From the NCBI GenBank assembly GCA_001800495.1, contig MGVM01000053.1, forward strand, positions 1 through 10,381: a stretch of 10,381 bases of DNA, read 5' to 3'. Position numbers and translations under genes: made by a program. The notes under the pieces are model-generated. The model had not been told where the DNA came from and did no database searches. It saw nothing but the letters and a program-made list of their open reading frames with translations. Source of the stretch: Elusimicrobia bacterium RIFOXYB2_FULL_48_7. Its GTDB lineage: Bacteria; Elusimicrobiota; Endomicrobiia; CG1-02-37-114; XYA2-FULL-39-19. Shown in pieces: positions 1-6,444 of this stretch (position 1 is its first letter; every line of letters starts with the position of its first letter).

Positions 1-1
1 A

Positions 2-1057
2 GGGGATATTGAGCTCAGCGTGCAGGCAAACAGCATAACAGCGGATAATAAAAGTGTGTTGGCAATAACTGCGGTACTGAAGGATTTTAACGGCAATGCC
101 CTGGAATCCGCGGATAACGCGGTAAGTTTTTCTGTTTCCGGTGGTGGCGCTACACTCGAGGGGGAAAATCCCGCTCCGGCGGTGAAGGGCGCGGCCCGTA
201 TAAATCTGAAATTAAATAAGACGGGTAAGTTCAGTGTGATTGCCAATGCAGGCGGGTTTTACCACAGCAAGCTGGACATTACCGGAAAGCCGGATAAAGC
301 CGTGAAACTCACACTGGCCCCTTCGGGTATTTCAACAGGGGGAAAGACAAAAGTCGAGGCGAGTATCACGGACGCTTACGGGAACATTGTGGATAACGGA
401 GCGCTTTACCGCGTGAATTGCGGAGGTCCGGAATTCATAGATATGGAAGGCCGGCTCTGGCTGGCTGACCAGGAATACAAGGAAGGTTCGTGGGGTTACA
501 CAAAACCTTCAAGAATACTATACGCAAAAGAAAATTACCAGTTTGCCAATACCGGAGATAATACATTGTTCTACACCGGCCGGATGATCGATTCTACCTG
601 CGGATACCGTTTTACCGTTCCCAATGGCAGGTACAAAGTGGAATTGTTTTTTGCTGAAACCTATTTCGGGGTCACGTATAAACCGCCTGAAAGCGGCAAG
701 GTTAAAGGTTTTAGGGTATTTGACGTAATCATTGAGAACGAAACAAGAATCAAGGGCCTTGATATACAGGAAAAAGCGGGAGTTCTGGCCGCATACACGG
801 AAACCTGCCTGGTTGATGTAAAGGACGGGGCCCTTGAAATTTTCGCGGATAATAAAGTTGACAGCTGCAATTTCAGGGCTGTTACCGTGGCCCCCGAGGT
901 TCCTTCAGCCGATAAAATTACTTTCAGCGGTCTTGAAGGCATCAATTCTGTTGAGCCAACCGGAGGCAAAGCGGTTATCGGTTTCAGCGGTTCTTTACCG
1001 GCTAAAATCACGGCATCCTTCCCCGGGCTGATTTCCGGTTCCATCGACATCAGGTAA
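2..1057 (+). CDS. C-terminal part of a large modular glycosidase (GH2-like), Ig-like plus malectin domains; 5' end outside window
   Basis: The frame is open from the left edge (GDIELSV...), so the real start lies upstream; the GTG at 20 falls inside a domain and is unlikely to be a start. The visible 351 residues contain an Ig-like domain (about 1-94), the first half of a second Ig-like domain (about 97-132, with TDAYGN), a malectin-type sugar-binding domain (about 136-300; VNCGG, FFAETYFG, RVFDVIIEN, NFRAVTV), and a final beta-rich stretch (301-351) that looks like the rest of the second Ig-like domain. Ig-like plus malectin order with the wording ADNKSV...ADNAVSFSVSG is typical of C-termini of GH2 beta-galactosidase-type enzymes, so the missing N-terminus may be a GH2 catalytic region; this is inference, as no catalytic residues are visible. 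The role would be carbohydrate binding outside the cytoplasm. There is no FlgD-like tail, unlike the next two genes. The stop TAA lies 16 nt before the next gene, suggesting one operon. Confidence 0.88.
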   Translation, partial: GDIELSVQANSITADNKSVLAITAVLKDFNGNALESADNAVSFSVSGGGATLEGENPAPAVKGAARINLKLNKTGKFSVIANAGGFYHSKLDITGKPDKAVKLTLAPSGISTGGKTKVEASITDAYGNIVDNGALYRVNCGGPEFIDMEGRLWLADQEYKEGSWGYTKPSRILYAKENYQFANTGDNTLFYTGRMIDSTCGYRFTVPNGRYKVELFFAETYFGVTYKPPESGKVKGFRVFDVIIENETRIKGLDIQEKAGVLAAYTETCLVDVKDGALEIFADNKVDSCNFRAVTVAPEVPSADKITFSGLEGINSVEPTGGKAVIGFSGSLPAKITASFPGLISGSIDIR

Positions 1058-1062
1058 AAAAC

Positions 1063-1067
1063 GGTGG
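1063..1067 (+). promoter_or_regulatory. weak ribosome binding site for the gene at 1074
   Basis: GGTGG lies 6 nt upstream of the ATG at 1074, within the 16-nt gap after the previous stop. It is an imperfect Shine-Dalgarno match, but the downstream signal peptide supports this start. Confidence 0.4.
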
Positions 1068-1073
1068 CTAAAA

Positions 1074-2564
1074 ATGGCGCAGAAATATATTCTTATATTT
1101 TCTGTCCTTTGTGTTTTACCGTTTTTTTCAATTGTACAAGCGGCGGATGAGCACGTGTGGCTGCACGTGGAAGGGCAATATATCAGGAAATCGCTGTTAT
1201 GCGATGACCCTAACGGTATCTGGATGGGTTGCGGTGCGGCGCACAGGTGTAATTCCACAAGCGAAGAAAGCAACATGGGTCTCCAGCAAAACAAAGTTAA
1301 TTGGATTGCGGGCAACGGCGTGAACCTTGTAAGGATTAGCGCGAATAACTTGACGGATTGGCCCAGCGCCGCGAATTATGTGAATAATTATCTCGCGCCT
1401 CTTGTTGACTGGTACAAAGCGAAAAAGATCTATTGCATAATTGATTCACATTATTTTATGCGGGCATATTCCTCGTACGACTCTGTGCCGAACTACGCCA
1501 GCCCATTCTGGGATGTTAACAACGCTTCCGCCACTTTATGCAGGAGATGGCTTGATGACTGGGTGTACATTGCGGATTATTTTAAAGACGAACCGTGGGT
1601 TGCCGGTTACGAATTATGTAACGAACCTGTTGTTGCTAGTCCTAATCCTATATATGCAGGTACAGTTGCAAAATGCAGGAATAATTACCTGGAATGTATC
1701 AGGCGCATCAGGCAGGTAGACAAAAAACATATCTTTTTCATCGGAAACGGAAACTTCAGCCATGCTGTCAGCATAAAGGAATACTGGGAGGACGGCCTTA
1801 GCGCGAGTGAACGATACAATCCAGACCCCGGCTACGGGCAGGTTGTATTTACTTTCCATGAATATACCCAATCCATGAAATTATACGCTAGCGCCGGCGG
1901 TTATGTAAACGACGAACTGGGCAGGATCCAAAACACCTTTCACGTGCCATTAATGTGCACGGAATTCGGTCATGATGATGTGATCTACGGGCTGCCGGAT
2001 TCGGAAAAGAGGCTGTTTGAACAGGAAATGATAGAGATGTGCTATGGCCAGCCGGACTTCTGGAAGAACGCACCGCTGGCGGACAAAGCCTATCCATCCC
2101 GCGGTATTCCAGCGGTAAATCATATCGGCTGGATAATGTGGCGCGCGGCGGGATATACTAGCGCGGATTTTACGAATAGTTCAAGATGGACTGATATCTG
2201 GACTTACGCGGCGGCCCTTCAGGGTTCGCCTGTGCCCAACCCGATCGCTGACCCGACTCCGCCGCCAGTGCAAATTTCATCGCAGCGGATCCAGGTAAAG
2301 GCCTATCCGAACCCATGTGATATTAATAAAGCCGGGAATATAACTTTAGAAATGTCCGTGGATGGAACATCCCAGCTGCTGGGTTGCGTGAATATCTTTT
2401 CCCTCGACGGAAAGCTTGTCAGAACACTCTTGCCATCCGGAACAAAGGCAGATTGGGACGGCAAAAATGATTCAGGCGATAATATGTCCGCGGGTATCTA
2501 CCTTTTTAGTGTTACAGATACAAACGGCAGGAAAAAAACAGGCAAAATAGCGCTATTAAAATGA
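1074..2564 (+). CDS. secreted clan GH-A (GH5-like) glycoside hydrolase with C-terminal FlgD-like/sorting domain
   Basis: A 496-residue protein. Residues 1-23 form a Sec signal peptide (K4, hydrophobic core, likely cleavage after VQA), which supports the ATG at 1074. Residues about 25-385 are a cellulase-like TIM barrel of the GH5/clan GH-A type: an HY pair after IID (H126), the acid/base motif CNEP (E184), a substrate-contacting HEY (H262), and the nucleophile motif CTEFG (E297). Such enzymes are retaining glycosidases that hydrolyse beta-linked glycans; the substrate cannot be told from sequence alone. A Pro-rich linker (about 388-402) leads to a C-terminal domain with YPNP (Y411), NIFSLDGKLVR, GIYLFSV and a KIALLK end. 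This resembles FlgD-like Ig or type IX secretion C-terminal domains and may export or anchor the enzyme. It sits 16 nt after the GH2-like gene and 13 nt before the next enzyme gene, so all three are probably co-transcribed. It is more AT-rich in codon choice than the gene at 7530. GH5 is the best family call, but a related GH-A family is possible. Confidence 0.93.
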   Translation: MAQKYILIFSVLCVLPFFSIVQAADEHVWLHVEGQYIRKSLLCDDPNGIWMGCGAAHRCNSTSEESNMGLQQNKVNWIAGNGVNLVRISANNLTDWPSAANYVNNYLAPLVDWYKAKKIYCIIDSHYFMRAYSSYDSVPNYASPFWDVNNASATLCRRWLDDWVYIADYFKDEPWVAGYELCNEPVVASPNPIYAGTVAKCRNNYLECIRRIRQVDKKHIFFIGNGNFSHAVSIKEYWEDGLSASERYNPDPGYGQVVFTFHEYTQSMKLYASAGGYVNDELGRIQNTFHVPLMCTEFGHDDVIYGLPDSEKRLFEQEMIEMCYGQPDFWKNAPLADKAYPSRGIPAVNHIGWIMWRAAGYTSADFTNSSRWTDIWTYAAALQGSPVPNPIADPTPPPVQISSQRIQVKAYPNPCDINKAGNITLEMSVDGTSQLLGCVNIFSLDGKLVRTLLPSGTKADWDGKNDSGDNMSAGIYLFSVTDTNGRKKTGKIALLK

Positions 2565-2568
2565 TAAT

Positions 2569-2574
2569 GGGGGA
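2569..2574 (+). promoter_or_regulatory. ribosome binding site for the gene at 2578
   Basis: GGGGGA lies just upstream of the ATG at 2578, in the 13-nt gap after the preceding TGA. The purine run is close to the start codon but is the only Shine-Dalgarno-like element there. Confidence 0.45.
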
Positions 2575-2577
2575 TTA

Positions 2578-5500
2578 ATGTACAAATCGATCAAACTGTT
2601 TTTACTTTTAGTTTTTTTCACTTACAGTTTAATATGTGCGTGCACCGCCGTTCATGCCGCCGTCATCGCGCCCAACGAGCACCTGTGGATCCGCGCCGGG
2701 GGCACATACCTGAAAACCTCCCCCTGCGCTAAGAACCCGAACGTTCCCTACATGCCTGTCGGCATTGCGTATTTTCATATTTATGACTCATCCAACAGCC
2801 AGGAACTGATGAAATATATGCCGTACTATATCCGTAACATGAAAATGAACTGTATCCGGTTTTGTTTTGAGGCAGGTCCCAAGAGAGGCCATATAACAAC
2901 GGATTGCCTGCCAAGTGAATTCCTTTGGGGCCCGTTCGGCGCCAGGGCTTTTGTGGATTTATGCAAACAGGCGTCTGTCTACGTAATGCTCGACGCGCAT
3001 CATTCCATGGGTGACAATTCAGGGGATGCGAGTACTCTGTGGAGCGCTCATCCGGAAGTCCTGCAAAACTGGATAGACGACTGGAAACTTACAGCCGCAG
3101 AATTCAAAGATGAACCGTGGGTGATCGGGTATGAAATGCTCAATGAATGTACCCCTTCTTTTGGTAATACTCCCGCCTACATCAAGCAGGCATATGTTGA
3201 CTGCGCTGCCGGCATCAGGACCGTTGACGCAAAACACGTAATTTTCTTCGGCTGCGGCAACTGGAACTCGCCTTCAAACTGCGATTCGTTATGGGGCAGT
3301 AACATTATTCCCGGGGGAAACGTTGCCGTGGCGGCGCATTATTATTGCACGTACGCTTACAGCGACCCCAATATTGAAGACAAAGTGAAAGCTTTCTCTG
3401 ATAAATGGAACATTCCATTTATTATCGGCGAATTTGAATACGGTTCTTCATCCGGCTGGCTTTCCAAGGATATAGCTACTTACGGCGGTAACAGGATGCT
3501 GGCTCTGATGAGGGAAAGAAAAGGCGGTTATTTTGAATGGCTTGCCAAATCCGATGAAGGTATGCCTAATCTCTGGAATGAGGGCAGAATGGACCTCTGG
3601 CAGGACAAGATAGCTGCTGATGCCACACCCAACCCGGAACCCGCGGCAATACTCAAATTCATGAACCCTGCCGGGGATTTTACCGCGGGACTGGCTGAAT
3701 TTGCGCCGGGCTCAAGCCTTGGTGTACAGTTTGAAGCTGTGGATATCAGCGCGGGCACAGCGGATACCTTGCAGATAGAACTTCACGGCCAAGCCGGAGC
3801 CGGGTATCTGAATGACGCGGAAACAGTGACCCTCACCGAGACCGGATTGAACACCGGCATATTCAGGGGTACCATCCCTACAGCTTCGGGAGCCGTAGCC
3901 GTTAGCAGCAACAACACGGTTGAAGTAAGAACCGGCAACGCGGAAACCGTAACTGCAAGCTACGGGCCGTATATATCAACAATAACAAAATCCAATCTCA
4001 CTCCTTTGCCCGTGGCATCAATCCAGCTGGAAGTAACCTGCAAGGGAATCGGCTGGCCTAACAAGATGCAGGCGGACGGCACCACTCCGGGAAAAGTCCG
4101 CGCTGTATTAAAGGATGCAACCGGCGAAGTAGCGCGTTGGGCCGCGGGAGCAGTGACATTTTCCATCAGCCCCGCGTACGCCTATATTGTAGGAAGAAAC
4201 CCGGTGACACCTGTCGACGGAGTCGCGGAAACCGCCATATGTTCGGCTGAAAGCGGCGGGGGCAACTGCACGCTTACGGCATCAGGCAACGGCACTAGCG
4301 CAAGCGCTAGTATAGACGTGGTGGATTACTGGCACGACATGAGAGTACAGAAACAGGACGCTTCCTGGTCCAATGCCAACGGTGATGTGGTAATAACCGA
4401 CAGCGCCACGCCGAAGTGCATAGCTGTGATGGAAAATATTTCAGGTTTGCAGGCAGAGTCTGAGGGGTATGAATATTCAACGGACGGCGGGCTGAACTGG
4501 TCAGGCATCACCGAAGATTTTACCAGCGCGGTTCTTGACCCGGCGAAATGGGCTGTGCACGGTGACGCTTCAAAAGCACCGGGATCAAACGGTGTCCGGT
4601 TAAACACCAGCGCTGTTAACAAACACGGGGAACTGGAATATGTGTCCGGAATTCCGTCGGGACTGAAGAATTGGCGGTTAAGGGCTGTCTTTGGGGTAAG
4701 GAACCTGACGCTGAGCGTGCCTGATGCTAACACGGAATTCAACATTAATTTTTATACCCAGGACGATTATTCAAGTTATATCCCCCAGGAAGGTTACCAG
4801 CTTTCACTCCAGTATATTTCAAACTCAAATTACTGTTACCCGAAATTGTACCGGGTTTCAGGCGGCGCCAGGGTTTTCATTTCGTCTTCACCGGGTTTTT
4901 GCCGTCCGCTTTATAAGGAAACACCCCAATGGAAAATGACCGTGAACCTGGCTTTTCATGACGGAACACTTGAAATGGGGCTTGATGATGATTTTTTTAA
5001 AACCGGTGGAGGGTATCTTACGGCGTATCTCGGCGCCACCTCCACGCTCAAGGGGTTTAGTTTCTCGGGAAAAACCGGCACAGCTAATATGCCTGAACAC
5101 TGGATTTACGGCATAAAGATGCATAATTACCTTCCCAGCATGCCTTATCAAAACCTTAATTACCCTATGTACAATGGTTATATTTCTACAGTTGCAAAGA
5201 CAACCGATAACATACCTTTTACTGCCGGGCCCGTAGGCACCAACCGGGTTAAGTTCATACATTATACCCTGGATGACACATTGTTGGGCAATGAGCGCTC
5301 AAGAACATTTGTAGTAAACCTGAACGGCAGCAACGATACGACGCCGCCATCAACGGTTGTAACCGTGAGAGACGGCCTGAACCAGGACATTTCAGAAACA
5401 AACAAGAGCACCCAGCTCAGCGCTAACTGGGCCGCGGCAACAGACGCTGAGTCCGGCATATCAAGATACTGGTTTGCCGTAAGCGCTACGCCCGGGAACG

Positions 5501-6210
5501 CGGATATAGTCCCCTGGACCAGCAATGGTACAAGGAATTACGTAACCACCCGCGGCCTGGCTCTAAATGTGGGAACGACCTATTACATAAGCGTAAAAGC
5601 TGAAAACGGGAGCGGTGCCCAGGGGACAGCAGCAACATCCGACGGGCAGTTCCCGACAGTCGACCTTTACCCGCCTGAAATAACGAATGTATCTGCCAGG
5701 CCTTCTCCCACGGCCGCAGTCGTTACCTGGGACACCGATGAACAGTCCACAAGCAAAGTAGAGTACGGCCTCACAGCCGCTTATGGGACTTTAAGTGATG
5801 AAGATACAAACCGCGTTGTCAGTCACAGCGTTACCCTGCCGGGTCTTCTGCCGAACATGGTTTATCATTACAGGGTTCTGAGCAAGGATTCGTCAGGAAA
5901 TGAAGGTTTGTCCAGCGACGGCACATTCAGCACAAGCGGTGCGGCTATCAAGGCGTACCCTAACCCGCATGATTTCACCAGCGGAAATCCCATGACATTT
6001 GCGGGCACGGATAATACCGGCATTGAGGTGAAGATATTCACGATAAGCGGCCGGCTGGTCAGGAAGTTAAGCGCCTCTAACGGCACCAGCATCGTCACCT
6101 GGAATGGGAAAAACGAAGATGGGGAAAAAGTAAGGCGCGGTCTGTACATGGCAAAAGTAACCAGCGGCAGCGGCGCTTCAAAAATCTGTAAAATAGCATT
6201 AATAAAATAA
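2578..6210 (+). CDS. large secreted modular clan GH-A (GH5-like) glycoside hydrolase with Ig-like, LamG-like, FN3 and FlgD-like domains
   Basis: A 1210-residue exported protein. Residues 1-27 are a signal peptide (cleavage near VHA/AVIAP). Residues about 30-345 are a TIM-barrel glycosidase: R94 on an early strand, DAHH (H141, H142), acid/base in LNEC (E190), HYY (H254), nucleophile in IGEFEYG (E285). The acid/base Glu is followed by Cys, not the usual Pro. Then come a linker (about 348-356), an Ig-like module with ETGLNTGIFRG (about 358-468), a Big_1-like Ig domain (about 475-583), a domain with YSTDGGLNWS (about 584-642), a concanavalin/LamG-like beta-sandwich opening with EDFTSAVLDPAKW (about 644-855), the apparent continuation of the interrupted domain (about 867-918), two FN3 domains (about 919-1029 and 1030-1121), and a YPNP plus FlgD-like sorting tail (1122-1210, ending KIALIK). 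Likely role: retaining hydrolysis of a complex glycan outside the cell, with accessory modules for binding and reach; substrate unknown. It is the last gene of the putative operon, followed by a stem-loop. The gene at 7530 is a paralogue with the same domain order. Confidence 0.93.
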   Translation: MYKSIKLFLLLVFFTYSLICACTAVHAAVIAPNEHLWIRAGGTYLKTSPCAKNPNVPYMPVGIAYFHIYDSSNSQELMKYMPYYIRNMKMNCIRFCFEAGPKRGHITTDCLPSEFLWGPFGARAFVDLCKQASVYVMLDAHHSMGDNSGDASTLWSAHPEVLQNWIDDWKLTAAEFKDEPWVIGYEMLNECTPSFGNTPAYIKQAYVDCAAGIRTVDAKHVIFFGCGNWNSPSNCDSLWGSNIIPGGNVAVAAHYYCTYAYSDPNIEDKVKAFSDKWNIPFIIGEFEYGSSSGWLSKDIATYGGNRMLALMRERKGGYFEWLAKSDEGMPNLWNEGRMDLWQDKIAADATPNPEPAAILKFMNPAGDFTAGLAEFAPGSSLGVQFEAVDISAGTADTLQIELHGQAGAGYLNDAETVTLTETGLNTGIFRGTIPTASGAVAVSSNNTVEVRTGNAETVTASYGPYISTITKSNLTPLPVASIQLEVTCKGIGWPNKMQADGTTPGKVRAVLKDATGEVARWAAGAVTFSISPAYAYIVGRNPVTPVDGVAETAICSAESGGGNCTLTASGNGTSASASIDVVDYWHDMRVQKQDASWSNANGDVVITDSATPKCIAVMENISGLQAESEGYEYSTDGGLNWSGITEDFTSAVLDPAKWAVHGDASKAPGSNGVRLNTSAVNKHGELEYVSGIPSGLKNWRLRAVFGVRNLTLSVPDANTEFNINFYTQDDYSSYIPQEGYQLSLQYISNSNYCYPKLYRVSGGARVFISSSPGFCRPLYKETPQWKMTVNLAFHDGTLEMGLDDDFFKTGGGYLTAYLGATSTLKGFSFSGKTGTANMPEHWIYGIKMHNYLPSMPYQNLNYPMYNGYISTVAKTTDNIPFTAGPVGTNRVKFIHYTLDDTLLGNERSRTFVVNLNGSNDTTPPSTVVTVRDGLNQDISETNKSTQLSANWAAATDAESGISRYWFAVSATPGNADIVPWTSNGTRNYVTTRGLALNVGTTYYISVKAENGSGAQGTAATSDGQFPTVDLYPPEITNVSARPSPTAAVVTWDTDEQSTSKVEYGLTAAYGTLSDEDTNRVVSHSVTLPGLLPNMVYHYRVLSKDSSGNEGLSSDGTFSTSGAAIKAYPNPHDFTSGNPMTFAGTDNTGIEVKIFTISGRLVRKLSASNGTSIVTWNGKNEDGEKVRRGLYMAKVTSGSGASKICKIALIK

Positions 6211-6240
6211 ACCTGCTCCAAAACCCGTATAATTAACTAT

Positions 6241-6254
6241 TAAATAATTATTTA
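6241..6254. repeat. 14-bp AT-only perfect palindrome
   Basis: TAAATAATTATTTA is its own reverse complement. It lies between the end of the large glycosidase gene and the stem-loop at 6254-6294. It could be a protein site or simply low-complexity AT-rich spacer DNA. Confidence 0.35.
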
Positions 6255-6294
6255 TCCCAAAACCAATATGTACTGCTTCGCAGGGTTTTGGGAT
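6254..6294 (+). terminator. stem-loop after the glycosidase operon, possible terminator
   Basis: A perfect 11-bp inverted repeat (6254-6264 ATCCCAAAACC with 6284-6294) encloses a second small stem, CTGC/GCAG (6273-6276 with 6280-6283). The hairpin begins 43 nt after the stop codon at 6210. Only a short TTT follows, so an intrinsic terminator is likely weak; it could instead be a 3'-end stabilising or processing structure. Confidence 0.5.
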
Positions 6295-6318
6295 TTCGCA
6301 CCTTGCTCAAAATTCCCC

Positions 6319-6347
6319 TTGACTTTTCATGGAACTCGGGCTATAAC
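6319..6347 (+). promoter_or_regulatory. sigma70-type promoter of the LacI-family gene
   Basis: TTGACT (6319-6324), a 17-bp spacer and TATAAC (6342-6347) match the -35/-10 consensus closely with ideal spacing. The predicted transcription start is near 6354, about 90 nt upstream of the chosen ATG. The palindrome at 6360-6373 lies directly downstream, where a bound repressor would block initiation or early elongation. Confidence 0.72.
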
Positions 6348-6359
6348 TATATCAATAAA

Positions 6360-6373
6360 CTTAACCGGTTAAG
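6360..6373. promoter_or_regulatory. candidate LacI-family operator (perfect 14-bp palindrome)
   Basis: CTTAACCGGTTAAG is a perfect palindrome with a central CG pair, the usual architecture of LacI-family operators. It lies about 6-20 nt after the predicted transcription start of the adjacent LacI-family gene, so autorepression is the simplest reading. No other full copy was seen in this window; only a half-site-like GGTTAA occurs at 7486-7491. Confidence 0.65.
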
Positions 6374-6387
6374 CCGAGTTGGACGAG

Positions 6388-6421
6388 GTCCCAAAAATCC
6401 AGTACATTACATTTTTGGGAC
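6388..6421 (+). promoter_or_regulatory. leader hairpin in the LacI-family gene 5' UTR
   Basis: A perfect 11-bp inverted repeat, GTCCCAAAAAT (6388-6398) with 6411-6421, has a 12-nt loop. It lies in the predicted leader between the operator and the ATG at 6445. The 3' arm (TTTGGGA part, 6414-6420) can alternatively pair with TCCCAAA at 6439-6445, which reaches the first base of the start codon. No poly-U tract follows, so it is not a typical terminator. Its function is unknown; a translational switch or a second operator are possibilities. Confidence 0.5.
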
Positions 6422-6444
6422 AGAACCAGGCCCACCCCTCCCAA

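Noticed and set aside
20..22. GTG at 20 as the start of the left-edge gene
   Set aside because: The frame is open upstream to the edge, no signal peptide follows, and the codon sits inside an Ig-like domain.
2626..2650. Lipoprotein signal in the ICAC stretch of the 2578 protein
   Set aside because: It does not fit the lipobox well; the paralogue has no Cys there, and a standard signal peptidase I site (VHA/AVI) follows.
4326..4745. Minus-strand open frame of 139 codons inside the first modular enzyme gene
   Set aside because: It lies fully within a conserved domain region of the plus-strand gene and has no recognisable protein features.
6228..6233. TATAAT as a -10 box in the intergenic region
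   Set aside because: There is no matching -35 at suitable spacing, it lies upstream of the stem-loop, and the better promoter for the regulator is at 6319-6347.
6379..6444. TTG at 6379 as the start of the regulator
   Set aside because: It would add 22 residues without family similarity before MKNTIYDIA and has no ribosome binding site; the ATG at 6445 gives the normal LacI-family N-terminus and length.
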